Part shown: one piece after another, positions 35,548 to 44,956 of the stretch
How the letters are laid out: each line of letters begins with the position of its first letter
Numbering within the stretch: the stretch's first letter is position 1
NCBI RefSeq assembly: GCF_028623165.1
Contig: NZ_CP117768.1
Coordinates: forward strand, 2,108,001 to 2,172,000
Direction: 5' to 3'
Origin: Nostoc sp. UHCC 0926
Lineage (GTDB): Bacteria; Cyanobacteriota; Cyanobacteriia; Cyanobacteriales; Nostocaceae
DNA: 64,000 nucleotides
Made by a program: the position numbers and the translations under genes
Notes under the pieces: generated by a model
What the model was told of the DNA's origin: nothing
The model's input: the letters and a program-made list of their open reading frames with translations, nothing else
Database searches by the model: none

Positions 35548-36229
35548 TGCTTCTTTTTCCAAAGCAACCAAAGTACCAGAAAACAGGATGTTGTGCTAAC
35601 ATCTTTTACACAAGTTTTCTGGCAGAGATATATACAGTTGACACCCGAAAATCTTCAGCGATCGCTTAGTATTTCAACTGCAAGCTTTGTGATATCATAA
35701 GTTGGCCTCAATCCTGGCGATCAAAACGCAAATCAAATTAAGTGCCTTGATCAACAGCATTACCAACTCCTCAAAAGCTACACAACTGTTGCTCATATTC
35801 CTGGGAAACTCTGCGTCTCAATCCTCAACTGCTCTATAAGTAGATAGGCTATCAGTTAATCTAAAGCACATCTAATTCAGATATTTTGCTTGTTGAGGAA
35901 ACAGTCTTAAGGCAACTTCACTTTATTCCCCAATAGGTTTTCTCATACATTGAGTAGCTGGCTATCTAGATCAGGAAATAATTGATCTTCGCTCCGACAC
36001 CTATTTAGCATCCTTTGCCGAAGCATAAAATCCCTTTCGTTTCATCTGAATTTATGTAGGGCATGGATTTGCACAAGTAGTATACGTTTATTACACTTGG
36101 CAACAAATCTTACTATTCCTGACCTACTGTTGCACTCTGGATCGTTCTCCTCACAGATGGCTCCCGACGAAATAAATATTAAGAAGGATCTGCTAGTTCA
36201 TCTTAGTCATTTAATTATTCTACACCCAA
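35548..36229. other. Intergenic region
   Basis: About 680 bp with no supported gene. A frame at 36097-36279 (TTG start, beginning MATNLTIPDLLLHSGSFSSQ) runs straight through the terminator hairpin at 36230-36262 and is therefore doubtful as a protein. The sequence between about 36060 and 36230 could instead be a short transcript ended by that hairpin. Confidence 0.4.
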
Positions 36230-36262
36230 GGTCAGATGCAATATATTGCATCTGGCCTTTTT
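36230..36262 (+). terminator. Rho-independent terminator
   Basis: GGTCAGATGCAATA pairs with TATTGCATCTGGCC (14 bp, one G-T pair, no unpaired loop bases beyond the turn) and is followed by TTTTT. It is oriented for a plus-strand transcript, but could also serve the convergent methyltransferase gene on the minus strand, whose stop lies at 36306. Confidence 0.75.
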
Positions 36263-36305
36263 ATGTAAAGTTTACTTAAAGAAAAGGGAATGAGGAAGTA
36301 TCATC

Positions 36306-37364
36306 TCAAGCTGGCTTATGAGCAATGAAATACTTGCTCATAAAATGGACTTGGATCTCAATATTCTCAAAGCCTACTCTCTGTAAATGTTCTACCAAGT
36401 TATCAGTAGTGTAATGCTTGTAATAGGGTTCATGGAAAGTTTCGGGGAAAGAATCCATCATATGTTCCAACTCAGGTGAATCACTCAACTGAATTGAGTC
36501 ACAAATAATAAACACTCCTCCTGGTTTTGTTAGCCGGAAGCACTGCTCAATGACTGTCTGACGTACAGTTCCTGGTAACTCATGGAAGAGAAAAATAGAA
36601 GTTACAGCATGAAAATAGTCATTTACATAGGGTAACTCTTCGGCATTCGCTTGTAAAAGTTGCGGCAGTTCTCCTGGAATTTGGGATAGTAGTTCATTTG
36701 CTTTACGCAAATAAGCAGGTGACAAATCTGTACCAAACAGAGATGCTTGAGGCAGGGCTGCCCGAATCAACTTCAGAGTCCGCCCAGTTCCACAAGCTAC
36801 ATCCAGAATCCGCACTTGCCGTGGTGCAACCGAATCAATTGCTTTCAGCCCTTGCTTGAGAGGAGCGAGAATCCGCCGCCGCATCGCATCAGCTGCCCCA
36901 CCAAAAACAATTTCCACTTGTAAGTCATATAAATTGGCTGACAAGTCACTCAAGTAGCCATTGCTTTGGTGATGGAAGTTCTGCACGTAGTAGCTGGGAT
37001 AACCATCTGTGTCTATTTCGGGCGAAAAATCTTGGTAATTCTGTTGTTTAACCCGCTCCCACTTTTGAGGAAAATCTAGCCATAGCAGCGGATAATAAGA
37101 AAAAAAGTCTTCCCAGGGGTTGTCAAACAATAAACTTTCCGGGTATACACCTTTTTGGGCATCTTGCCAGTCTGTTTCCAGCACTTGATTCAATCTCTCT
37201 TGAAGTTTGAGTACAACCTCATATGGGATGGGTTTGGTCTTTTGTTCAAGTGTCGGATATACCAGGTTGCTCAACCGTGAACTTAATATTTTGTGAGCCA
37301 GAGCAAAGTAATTTTTACCCTGTTGAAAGGTCTGATAAGTCAGCTTAGTTAAATTGTCAGGCAT
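36306..37364 (-). CDS. Class I SAM-dependent methyltransferase
   Basis: 352 residues. The C-terminal two thirds form a Rossmann methyltransferase: motif I VRILDVACGTGRTLKLIRAA (about 184-203), acidic LFGTDLSPAYL, then LLQANAEELPYVNDYFHAVT, FLFHELPG and the post-motif KPGGVFIICDSI. The N-terminal about 150 residues are a helical extension with WEDFFSYYPLLWLDFPQKWE. The type resembles cyanobacterial methyltransferases acting on lipids or quinones, but the substrate cannot be stated. Monocistronic. Confidence 0.85.
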   Translation of the reverse strand: MPDNLTKLTYQTFQQGKNYFALAHKILSSRLSNLVYPTLEQKTKPIPYEVVLKLQERLNQVLETDWQDAQKGVYPESLLFDNPWEDFFSYYPLLWLDFPQKWERVKQQNYQDFSPEIDTDGYPSYYVQNFHHQSNGYLSDLSANLYDLQVEIVFGGAADAMRRRILAPLKQGLKAIDSVAPRQVRILDVACGTGRTLKLIRAALPQASLFGTDLSPAYLRKANELLSQIPGELPQLLQANAEELPYVNDYFHAVTSIFLFHELPGTVRQTVIEQCFRLTKPGGVFIICDSIQLSDSPELEHMMDSFPETFHEPYYKHYTTDNLVEHLQRVGFENIEIQVHFMSKYFIAHKPA

Positions 37365-37659
37365 AAAAATAGCTCAAGTTTTAATTACTTATAGTTCTCG
37401 TATGTAAACAATTGTAACGAATAACTTATCTACTCTTGGAAAGGTAAAGGCTCCCAGGTAAGACAAATCTAAAACTCGATATTTTAGTCATTAAAGCTAG
37501 ATTAGGTAAGGTTTACCCAGCTTTTGTCAGAAAAACACCCGATATTTTGGCTAAAGGCTAAATATGAATTTACATAAAAAGTAGCTTATGCTACAGAATT
37601 TTTGCTATATTAGTTTATAGAAAAACCAAAAATTATATATTCACGAAATAGAGAGGACT

Positions 37660-37866
37660 ATGATTATGTCTATCGCAGATAAATCTCGTGCGTTAATGGT
37701 GCGTGAACATCAGCAGGTTAAGAATCGCCAACAATCAATACTGATGCGGGCTGCACAAGAACTTGGTCTTCCTGAAGAAGCATCTCACTATTGGAACCCG
37801 ATTCAAGGCAAGGTAGATGCTAACGCTCGGATGATTTATGGGTCCAGTCATGCTTCCATGAGCTAA
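37660..37866 (+). CDS. Conserved small cyanobacterial-type hypothetical protein
   Basis: 68 residues from ATG 37660 (or 66 from ATG 37666, MSIADKSRALMVREHQQVKN). GAGAGGA precedes the first ATG. Helical and basic N-terminal half, then LGLPEEASHYWNPIQGKVDA and a Ser/Met-rich tail. A TATA-type -10 (TATATTAG, near 37610) and a leader of about 45 bp suggest its own promoter. No function known. Confidence 0.65.
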   Translation: MIMSIADKSRALMVREHQQVKNRQQSILMRAAQELGLPEEASHYWNPIQGKVDANARMIYGSSHASMS

Positions 37867-37921
37867 GTTTTAGAGTTTTAAGGTTGATTTTTTGAGTGAA
37901 TGTCTCAACTGAGAACTCTAG

Positions 37922-37952
37922 AAAAAAAAGCCACCCTCTACTCTAGGGTGGC
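37922..37952 (-). terminator. glnA transcription terminator
   Basis: On the minus strand GCCACCCT (37952-37945) and AGGGTGGC (37937-37930) form an 8-bp GC-rich stem followed by eight T residues. It lies 36 bp beyond the glnA stop codon and also sits just after the convergent small gene. Confidence 0.9.
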
Positions 37953-37987
37953 AAAACTTGTTATTTTTAGTTAGATACGACTCTTAA

Positions 37988-39412
37988 TTAAGCATCGTAG
38001 TAGAGGTAAAACTCGTAAGGATGAGGACGCAGCTGCAACTGTTTGACTTCGTTACCTAGCTTGTAGTCAATCCAATTTTCGATAAAGTCTTCCGTGAAGA
38101 CGCCTGATTCTGTCAAAAAGGCGTGATCTTTTTCCAGCGCTTGCAACGCCAGTTCTAAAGAACCTGGAGTTGAAGGAACCTTTGCCAGTTCTTCTGGAGA
38201 GAGTTCATAGATATTCTTATCTAAGGGTTCACCAGGATGGATTTTGTTCTTAATGCCATCAAGACCAGCACAAAGCATTGCAGCAAATGCCAAGTATGGG
38301 TTAGAAGTAGCATCTGGACAACGGAATTCTAAACGCTTGGCTTTGGGGTTAGTTCCAGATAGAGGAATACGAATAGAAGCAGAACGGTTCCCTTGGGAGT
38401 AAGCCAAGTTCACAGGAGCTTCATAACCAGGTACTAGGCGCTTGTAAGAGTTGGTACTGGGATTGGTAATTGCCAACAGGGCTGGTGCGTGTTTCAGAAG
38501 ACCACCAATGTAGTACAACGCCATATCGCTCAAACCAGCATACTTATCACCTGCAAACAGAGGTTGGCCGTCTCTCCAGATGGATTGGTGACAGTGCATT
38601 CCCGAACCGTTATCGCCAAAAATCGGTTTTGGCATGAAGGTGACGGTTTTGCCATATTTCTTAGCAACGTTCTTGATGACATATTTGTAAATCATCAACC
38701 AGTCAGCCGCTTCGATCAACTTCCCAAATTTAAAACCTAGTTCGCACTGACCACCAGTGGCAACTTCGTGGTGATGCTTTTCAATAGGCACACCTAATTG
38801 TGCCATCGTCAACAGCATTTCTGTGCGGATATCTTGGAAAGAATCCGTCGGTGAAACTGGGAAGTAACCTTCTTTGAAGCGTGGTTTGTAACCCAAGTTG
38901 GGTTTTTCATCTGTACCGAGTTTGCCGGAATTCCAAGCACCTTCTGCGGAGTCTAAGAAATAGTAGCCTTCGTTGGCGGTTTGTGCAAACCTAGCACTGT
39001 CAAAGATAAAGAACTCAGCTTCAGGACCAAAGAAGGCTGTGTCACCAAGACCAGTGGAAACCAGGTAATCTATTGCTTTTTGGGCAATAACGCGTGGGCA
39101 ACGATTGTACCATTCACCCGTGCGGGGTTCTTTAATACTACAAATTATACTTAGCGTTGGGACTTCCATGAATGGGTCGATCCAAGCAGTGTTGGGGTCG
39201 AGTACCATCGTCATGTCTGATTCGTTGATCGCTTTCCAACCCCGGATGCTGGAACCGTCAAAAGGTACACCATCAGTGAATGCAGTCTCATCGATTTGGT
39301 CTTGATACAGTGTGAGGTGCTGCCAAGTCCCTACTGTATCGATGAATTTGAGATCAATCAGTTGAATTTGTTCATCTTTAATTTTCTCCAAGACTTCTTG
39401 CGGTGTTGTCAT
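37988..39412 (-). CDS. glnA: Glutamine synthetase type I
   Basis: GSI of 474 residues, the usual cyanobacterial length. It makes glutamine from glutamate, ammonium and ATP and is the main entry point of nitrogen. Signatures: [16 protein letters not shown] (51-66), [12 protein letters not shown], metal-site [33 protein letters not shown] and [19 protein letters not shown], plus [19 protein letters not shown]. Tyrosine in [10 protein letters not shown] aligns with the adenylylation site of enterobacteria, although cyanobacterial GS is instead controlled by inactivating factors (IF7 and similar). Transcribed away from apcF. An NtcA box lies 126-139 bp upstream. Confidence 0.98.
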   Translation of the reverse strand: MTTPQEVLEKIKDEQIQLIDLKFIDTVGTWQHLTLYQDQIDETAFTDGVPFDGSSIRGWKAINESDMTMVLDPNTAWIDPFMEVPTLSIICSIKEPRTGEWYNRCPRVIAQKAIDYLVSTGLGDTAFFGPEAEFFIFDSARFAQTANEGYYFLDSAEGAWNSGKLGTDEKPNLGYKPRFKEGYFPVSPTDSFQDIRTEMLLTMAQLGVPIEKHHHEVATGGQCELGFKFGKLIEAADWLMIYKYVIKNVAKKYGKTVTFMPKPIFGDNGSGMHCHQSIWRDGQPLFAGDKYAGLSDMALYYIGGLLKHAPALLAITNPSTNSYKRLVPGYEAPVNLAYSQGNRSASIRIPLSGTNPKAKRLEFRCPDATSNPYLAFAAMLCAGLDGIKNKIHPGEPLDKNIYELSPEELAKVPSTPGSLELALQALEKDHAFLTESGVFTEDFIENWIDYKLGNEVKQLQLRPHPYEFYLYYDA

Positions 39413-39508
39413 TGTTACTCCTTCTCTACCAATTTCCTAAAGTAAACCAGAATCTTCCAAAGCATTCTAACCCTGCTGATCTCAATCAAGCCGTGACACA
39501 CCAGAAAT

Positions 39509-39551
39509 ATCTTAAATACTAGCCATTAGGGGATTTTGTAGCTTATGTTAC
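39509..39551 (-). promoter_or_regulatory. NtcA-activated promoter of glnA
   Basis: GTAGCTTATGTTAC at 39538-39551 fits the NtcA consensus GTA-N8-TAC exactly, within the larger palindrome TGTA...TACA. On the minus strand the hexamer TAAGAT (39514-39509) follows after 23 bp, the canonical NtcA class II layout (box, 22-23 bp, TAN3T). glnA control by NtcA is established in this group. Confidence 0.85.
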
Positions 39552-39769
39552 AGATGTCTGGATTCTCAGGTTATATTAACCTTTCGGTGATCATCTGTAC
39601 AAAACTGGAAAGTTCATCACATAGGGGTCAACTTTGGCATAGAATCCTTAAATAGTGGATAGATTGTTTTTGTGCCGAATCTATTTTTAATAGCACAAAA
39701 ATTTAATGGTGCATAAGTGCAGCCAAATAAATATCAAACCATAAATAGCAATGATTGGGAGAAAAAGGA

Positions 39770-40279
39770 ATGCGCGATGCGGTAACAAGTTTAATTAAGA
39801 ATTATGACCTAGCTGGTCGGTATTTTGACCGGAATGCGATCGATAGTCTGAAGTCTTACTTTGACAGTGGTACAGCAAGAGTACAAGCTGCGGCAGCAAT
39901 CAATACCAATGCGGCTGCACTTGTCAAGCAAGCTGGTTTAAAGTTATTTGAAGAACTGCCAGAATTGATTCGCCCCGGTGGAAATGCTTATACAACTCGT
40001 CGTTATGCAGCTTGTCTACGGGATATGGACTACTATCTGCGCTATGCCACCTATGCGCTGGTTGCTGGGAACACGAATGTGTTGGATGAACGAGTGCTAC
40101 AAGGGCTGCGGGAAACTTACAATTCTCTAGGAGTGCCTATTGGGCCTACGGTTCGCGGTATCCAAATTCTCAAGGATTTGATTAAAGAACAGGTGATAGC
40201 CGCAGGTGTGATTAATTCTAGCTTTGTGGATGAACCATTTGATCACATCACACGCGAGTTGAGCGAGCAGGATATTTAG
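39770..40279 (+). CDS. apcF: Allophycocyanin beta-18 core subunit ApcF
   Basis: Phycobilisome core protein of 169 residues from ATG 39770 (MRDAVTSLIKNYDLAGRYFD), preceded by AAAAAGGA; a TTG at 39755 in frame is rejected because all family members begin MRDAV. The chromophore site is C82 in RRYAACLRDMDYYLRY, with the methylatable N72 (PGGNAY). The string SLGVPIGPTVRGIQILKDLI and the ending FDHITRELSEQDI distinguish beta-18 from ApcB. ApcF sits next to the linker ApcE in the core and helps pass energy to photosystem II. Confidence 0.95.
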   Translation: MRDAVTSLIKNYDLAGRYFDRNAIDSLKSYFDSGTARVQAAAAINTNAAALVKQAGLKLFEELPELIRPGGNAYTTRRYAACLRDMDYYLRYATYALVAGNTNVLDERVLQGLRETYNSLGVPIGPTVRGIQILKDLIKEQVIAAGVINSSFVDEPFDHITRELSEQDI

Positions 40280-40321
40280 ATTTTAAGTGGGCAAGGTGTC
40301 TGCCCCGACATAAACATAAAT

Positions 40322-40360
40322 AGCGATCGCACTTTGGTTTTATGGAGCGATCGCTTTTTT
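40322..40360 (+). terminator. apcF terminator built from two HIP1 palindromes
   Basis: AGCGATCGC (40322-40330) pairs with GCGATCGCT (40347-40355) across a 16-base loop, followed by a run of six T. The stem is made of the repeated HIP1 octamer. Confidence 0.75.
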
Positions 40361-40502
40361 ATAAACCCTACCACGCATTGAGAAGGGCTTTACCCAAGTT
40401 TTCGCCGCCACATGGCAGGCAACATCAGACCTCTCTAAAATAATTTTGCTAGATTAAAGCTGTGTTTAAGGACTTCCAGGAAATAAAGTATATAGTTAAT
40501 CA

Positions 40503-40568
40503 AAATGATAATCATTAGGATGGGGGAAGGAAGAGGCTGCCGCTGGCAGCCTCTTCCTTCCCCTTTTT
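40503..40568 (+). ncRNA. Candidate small RNA of about 65 nt
   Basis: A -10-like TATAGT lies at 40491-40496. About seven bases later begins a short stretch, AAATGATAATCATTAGGATG, that runs directly into a 19-bp perfect GC-rich hairpin (40523-40541 with 40545-40563, loop GCT) and a TTTTT tail. No protein frame is involved; the spacing fits a compact trans-acting sRNA. A relation to nitrogen-regulated sRNAs such as NsiR4 is possible by size and by the neighbouring glnA, but no NtcA box could be found upstream. Confidence 0.5.
40523..40568 (+). terminator. Very strong intrinsic terminator
   Basis: The arms GGGGAAGGAAGAGGCTGCC and GGCAGCCTCTTCCTTCCCC are perfectly complementary over 19 bp with a 3-base loop, followed by five T. 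It is far from any upstream stop codon not already served by a terminator, hence the sRNA proposal. Confidence 0.9.
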
Positions 40569-40616
40569 GTAGTAAATTATGATAATTCGATTTTTGGGTA
40601 TCCAGAGGTGTCTATA

Positions 40617-41379
40617 CAATTAACGGATTCACTAAAAAACTTGTTGAAGGAAACCGCACAGCAGTTACGCATGAGCAGCCAAGCCTAAATTTATAGCACA
40701 AACAGTTGTGGCATTAGGACACGGAGGACAGTCTTTAGCAGAGCGAGAGTTAGGATGGAACCGTGTAACTATTGGTAAAGGAATTAAAGAATTAAATAGT
40801 GGTATCACTTGTGTGGATAATTATCAAGGTAGAGGAAGAAAAAAAGCAGAAGAACACCTACCAACTCTTTTAGAAGATATCAAAAAACTAGTCGATTCAC
40901 AAAGTCAAATAGACCCAACTTTTAAAAGTCAAAGACTCTACACCCACCTGGGCGCTGCTGAAGTAAGACATCAATTAATTGAGAAATTTGGTTATCCTGA
41001 AGAAGAATTACCAACTTCAGAAACAATTCGCGTTAAGTTAAACGATTTAGGATATCGCCTGAAACGGGTTGCCAAAATTCAACCTCAAAAAAAATTTCCG
41101 AAACTGATTGAACGAACTTGGGCAGTTTTAGAAAATCATTGGAATGAAAGTATCCTGGATGAAGTTGAAACAGCATTAGATTTTGCTGAGACTATGACTT
41201 TGAATGGTAAGCATCCAGTTGTTAAACTAGTCACTGAAACTTCTGAGTTAGGAGTTAAGCTAACTATTGAAGCTATGTTAACTCTTGAGAAGCAAATCAA
41301 GCGTTTAACTGATTCAAACCAGGAAATTTTCCCGGATTTAGGAAAATGGTTTATTGATATTTGCTATGGAGCAACATAG
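40617..41379 (+). pseudogene. Internally deleted ISAzo13-like transposase remnant
   Basis: The start of the gene (QLTDSLKNLLKETAQQLRMS, from 40617) is out of frame with the rest. A frame change near 40685 leads to PKFIAQTVVALGHGGQSLAE, RELGWNRVTIGKGIKEL and LPTSETIRVKLNDLGYRLKR, the N-terminal HTH part of an ISAzo13/rhodopirellula-type transposase. After AKIQPQKKF the sequence jumps to IERTWAVLENHWNE and GKHPVVKLVTETSELGVKL, which I read as the C-terminal end. The DDE catalytic middle (roughly 150 residues or more) is missing without loss of frame. Family assignment is from memory. Nonfunctional. Confidence 0.7.
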
Positions 41380-41538
41380 GTTTAAAAAATAGTTATTAAA
41401 GTTTTCTCTAGCTATAATTAATAATCAAATAGCACTCTTCAGGAAAGCCAGGAAAGTGCAGACTTTTCATGCTTATCTTATCTGGACTAGAACCGCTATA
41501 AGCCACAATAGAAGTTGCCGATGTTTGAGGCGCTGATT

Positions 41539-41961
41539 ATGGAAGAATTATTAACCCTGAAAGACTTGCTTGTTAAAGGCGATGTTCAAAGAGCATTGCT
41601 TATAGTCGAAGAATTAACAGAAATGAGCCGAAATGACATAATCAAGACAATTCGTAGCTATGCGGTGATTTTGCTGTTGCATCTGATTAAACAACAAGCT
41701 GAAAATCGCACGACTCGTTCTTGGGAAGTCTTAATTCGGAATTCAGTTCGGGAAATTCAGCGGCGTAAAGCAGGGGGCTATTATCTCACGGCAGAAGAAT
41801 TGTTAGAAATCTTAGCAGAAGCCTATTTAAATGCCATTGATGAGTCAACGCTTGAAGTAGAAGAAGGTCATTATGAGCCAGAAGAATTAGAAAAGCTGAT
41901 TAACCGAGAAGAAATTATCAATCGTGCTTTGACTTTAATTTTACCAGGAGAGTCTAGTTAA
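41539..41961 (+). CDS. DUF29 family protein
   Basis: 140 residues from ATG 41539 (MEELLTLKDLLVKGDVQRAL), chosen because this DUF29 subgroup typically begins MEELL; ATG 41521 is an alternative. Core motifs are YAVILLLHLIKQQAENRTTR, SWEVLIRNSVREIQRRKAGG and YYLTAEELLEILAEAYLNAI. All-alpha protein of unknown function, abundant in cyanobacteria. Its stop codon directly abuts the TTG start of tlyA, so the two are translationally coupled. Confidence 0.8.
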   Translation: MEELLTLKDLLVKGDVQRALLIVEELTEMSRNDIIKTIRSYAVILLLHLIKQQAENRTTRSWEVLIRNSVREIQRRKAGGYYLTAEELLEILAEAYLNAIDESTLEVEEGHYEPEELEKLINREEIINRALTLILPGESS

Positions 41962-42780
41962 TTGGCTAAACAGCGACTCGACACACTATTAGTAGAGCTA
42001 AATTTATGTTCCTCTCGCGCCTTAGCACAGCGGTTAATTCAGGCGGGGGAAGTTACTGTTAATCAGCAGGTAGTTGATAAGTCTGGTACAGAAGTTGATA
42101 TTTCTGCTCAAATAAATATTAAGGAGCGATCGCCTTTTGTTTCTAGAGGCGGTGAAAAACTCTCCAAAGCTTTGTCAGTATTTGCCATTCCCGTAGCAGA
42201 GCGCATTTGTTTAGATGGTGGGATTTCTACTGGTGGTTTTACTGATTGTCTCTTGCAAGCTGGAGCAAAAAAAGTTTACGGAATTGATGTTGGTTACGGA
42301 CAAGTTGACTGGCGGTTGCGAAATGATTTGCGGGTAATTTTGCGAGAACGCACCAATTTACGGCAACTACGACCAGATGACTTATATGGGGAAGATGACC
42401 CGATTCCTGATTTGGCTGTGGTCGATGTATCGTTTATTTCTTTAACTAAGATTTTGCCTGCTTTGTGGCAACTAACTCAAGCTAACCGAGAAGCTGTATT
42501 GTTAGTCAAGCCACAGTTTGAAGTCGGCAGATCCCGTGTAGGGAAAAAAGGCGTTGTGCGTGATCCAAACGACCAAGCTGATGCCATTTTCCAGGTGTTG
42601 CAAACAGCCTACCCATTAGGATGGAAATACAAAGGCTTAACTTGGTCGCCGATCACTGGCCCTGCTGGGAATATCGAATATCTTTTGTGGTTGGGAATGG
42701 AAAGTGAAACACCATCGCCTGATTTAGAGGCAATTAAGCAAATAACGCAATCAGCAACAACTGATTTACGGAAGAGCTAA
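41962..42780 (+). CDS. tlyA: TlyA/RrmJ-type rRNA methyltransferase (S4 domain)
   Basis: TlyA-family protein of 272 residues: an N-terminal S4 RNA-binding domain (RLDTLLVELNLCSSRALAQR, about 4-60) and an FtsJ-like methyltransferase domain with FVSRGGEKLSKAL, motif I LDGGISTGGFTDCLLQAGA (usually D-V-G-A-S, here DGGIS), VVDVSFISL and LVKPQFEVGR. It probably 2'-O-methylates ribosomal RNA. The TTG start at 41962 is supported by AGGAG 11 bp upstream inside the DUF29 gene. It converges with CP12, sharing 4 bp. Confidence 0.93.
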   Translation: MAKQRLDTLLVELNLCSSRALAQRLIQAGEVTVNQQVVDKSGTEVDISAQINIKERSPFVSRGGEKLSKALSVFAIPVAERICLDGGISTGGFTDCLLQAGAKKVYGIDVGYGQVDWRLRNDLRVILRERTNLRQLRPDDLYGEDDPIPDLAVVDVSFISLTKILPALWQLTQANREAVLLVKPQFEVGRSRVGKKGVVRDPNDQADAIFQVLQTAYPLGWKYKGLTWSPITGPAGNIEYLLWLGMESETPSPDLEAIKQITQSATTDLRKS

Positions 42781-43037
42781 ACGTCGTATATTAGACACTC
42801 TACAGAATCAGGATGGGTATCGCAATAATTTTCTAGAGAGGTTTTCTTTTGTTTTGCTTGGTGTTGATCAGCTTTCTCAGCTTGCAATTCTTCCACAATG
42901 TCCCAGGCTACGGCACAACCAGCAGAATTACTGCCATCTTGCTCACAAGTTGTCCGGGCTTCAGTAATGGCTTCAGTAATCGCTTCTTCAATATTTGCCT
43001 TCCCAGCAGTTTCAAATGAGTTTAGGCTAGTTGTCAT
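42777..43037 (-). CDS. Calvin-cycle regulator CP12
   Basis: CP12 of 86 residues, a redox-sensitive, mostly disordered protein that holds GAPDH and phosphoribulokinase in an inactive complex in the dark. The central AWDIVEELQAEKADQ (AWD-VEELQAE signature) and C-terminal pair in SLENYCDTHPDSVECLIYDV are intact, and the N-terminal cysteine pair is in TCEQDGSNSAGC, so both disulfides can form. Slightly longer than the usual 75 residues because of an N-terminal repeat of EEAITEAITEA. Its stop overlaps the end of tlyA. Confidence 0.96.
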   Translation of the reverse strand: MTTSLNSFETAGKANIEEAITEAITEARTTCEQDGSNSAGCAVAWDIVEELQAEKADQHQAKQKKTSLENYCDTHPDSVECLIYDV

Positions 43038-43452
43038 GATCCTTTCACCTTTAGTTTACAGAGTATAGATATTAACTGCGAGCTTTCAATGACCTCAGAA
43101 AGCTCACCCTCCGGGTGACGCTCCTGCGTCGCTAACGCTGCGCTAACGCCAGTCCCTCTTTGTTGGAGCAACAAGACCGGGCTGGCTCACATTTACAGTT
43201 TAGATAGGCTTCCTACAAGAGGCGGTAGTAAACACCGTCATCTTTTTCGCAAAATTGAGTGGGAATTACCCTATTGTCATCTTTGATTCAAAAAGCTAAG
43301 GAAATTCCACTACTTGTGGTCACTAATAGAGATAGTCATGTTTTCAATCTTGCATCCCAAATTGAAAATGTCAGTCAATTGTCATAATAGCTTGATAGAA
43401 GTTGATAAACACTTATAAACGGCAACAAACGGGAAACAATTTTTATTTATTC
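43038..43452. other. Intergenic region with dispersed repeat
   Basis: Upstream region of CP12. A GC-rich palindromic patch lies at about 43090-43190 (CTCACCCTCCGGGTGACGC, GCTAACGCTGCGCTAACGC). The rest is AT-rich, with no gene. CP12 promoter elements were not resolved. Confidence 0.5.
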
Positions 43453-44817
43453 TCAATATTTTATCCCTAATTCTTGTCGCAGACGATACAGAATTGTGTT
43501 CTGGTCAACTTGAGAGAGAATTTCTTGAATGACGCTGCTAGCGCCCAACTGTCCCCAAGTGCAGCCTTTTTCAAGATACACTTGGGCAGCTTTGCCAACA
43601 GAGTATGCACCATAACCGGCGATACCAGCTTGAGCGATCGCACTGCCAGCAAAAGCAGTAATATTGCTGGGATTGTCACCACTGGTAATTGCAGCCGTAC
43701 TTTTACCCAAACCCAAAAGAAAACTACTACCTAATTCTCCCAGCAGCAAGCCACCAGAACTAAATAAAATTGTTTTTAAAATTTTTCCAGCTTCATAGCT
43801 AGTCATCGGCAAACCATACAACCTAGCTAGAGCGCGAATTAAAGCTAAATCAGCAACAGTTCCGCCTAGGATATCTAAGAAGGCGATGGGATTGAGCATT
43901 ACTGCCAAAGCTTTGTACTTGGTAAATTGCCAGATGATATCTTCGGCTTCTTGTTCGCGTAAGTCAATGGTTTTTTGAGCGATCGCGGCTTCTGCATCCC
44001 GTGCTTGGATCAGTGCATTTAAAGCCAGAAGCGATCGCCCTTCTCGATTGAGAATATTCAGAATTGTCTCTTTTAGTTCGTCTACTTGCGGTGGTGGTGT
44101 CTCCCATTCATAACTGACACGTCCATCAGCCCACTCAACCCGTACTTCCATTGGTGCTGGTTCTGCCGCCACCATGACAATTTCATCAGGTAGTAGAGGC
44201 TTTGCTTGGGGATGTCCTGCACCGAGTTGTTGTAAATTTTGGTAAATCGCTCCCTGGTCTGTATCTGGATAAAGGTCTATCTTGTTAAACACCAAAATCA
44301 AGGGTTTTTGTGCTTGCCGCAATTCCAGCAGTGCCTGATACTCAGTGCGCGTGATATCACCAGACACTACAAACAAAATCAAATCCGCCTGATGCACTAC
44401 AACTCGTGCCATGTCCGCCCGTGACTCACCTTCAATTTCATCTAATCCAGGGGTATCAATTAACTCTACTAGTACCTTACCCCCTGGCTGCCAACGCACG
44501 GAACGCGGCCATTGAGTGACACCGTTCAGGGGCCCAGTTTGCAGAATCTTGTCTCCCAGCAAGGCATTTAAAACTGCTGACTTACCACGACTCACCAAAC
44601 CAAAAGCGGCAATTCTAATAACGCTAGAGTCCAGCTTGTTGAGTGTGGAGTTCAAAGCTTCCAATTCCGGTTTCACTAAACCTGCCAATTCTGGGTTAGA
44701 TGAAAGCTGTCCTGACTTGCGAAGATATCCATACCAAGACAGCACTTGCCTGAGACTGGCGCGGGCACGATTTAAGTGAGTTTCTTGCAGATTACGCACG
44801 AAGTTAGGTTGATTCAA
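43453..44817 (-). CDS. Era-like GTPase with DUF697 membrane domain
   Basis: 454 residues. The GTPase domain has P-loop GLVSRGKSAV (about 73-82), DTPGLDEIEG (switch II) and NKID (about 178). It is followed by a C-terminal region with two or more hydrophobic stretches (ALAVMLNPIAFLDILGGTVA, ILFSSGGLLLGELGSSFLLG), the DUF697-type membrane domain. An N-terminal helical region precedes the GTPase. Such proteins are common in cyanobacteria and probably act at membranes, but function is unknown. A related, truncated gene begins at 62901. Confidence 0.88.
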   Translation of the reverse strand: MNQPNFVRNLQETHLNRARASLRQVLSWYGYLRKSGQLSSNPELAGLVKPELEALNSTLNKLDSSVIRIAAFGLVSRGKSAVLNALLGDKILQTGPLNGVTQWPRSVRWQPGGKVLVELIDTPGLDEIEGESRADMARVVVHQADLILFVVSGDITRTEYQALLELRQAQKPLILVFNKIDLYPDTDQGAIYQNLQQLGAGHPQAKPLLPDEIVMVAAEPAPMEVRVEWADGRVSYEWETPPPQVDELKETILNILNREGRSLLALNALIQARDAEAAIAQKTIDLREQEAEDIIWQFTKYKALAVMLNPIAFLDILGGTVADLALIRALARLYGLPMTSYEAGKILKTILFSSGGLLLGELGSSFLLGLGKSTAAITSGDNPSNITAFAGSAIAQAGIAGYGAYSVGKAAQVYLEKGCTWGQLGASSVIQEILSQVDQNTILYRLRQELGIKY

Positions 44818-44956
44818 GGTTGGACAAACAACAGGCTACATATCCATTTTGCTCTAATTCCCAGACTGTTAGCCGTTTTGTCAAATTAGGCAATTGTCAG
44901 AAGAGTTTGCATAAGCTGCGTAGCAGATTGATTGTATAAATAGTGAGTTAAGTACC

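Noticed and set aside
36097-36279. 60-codon TTG-start frame
   Set aside because: It reads through a strong terminator hairpin and has no ribosome-binding site.
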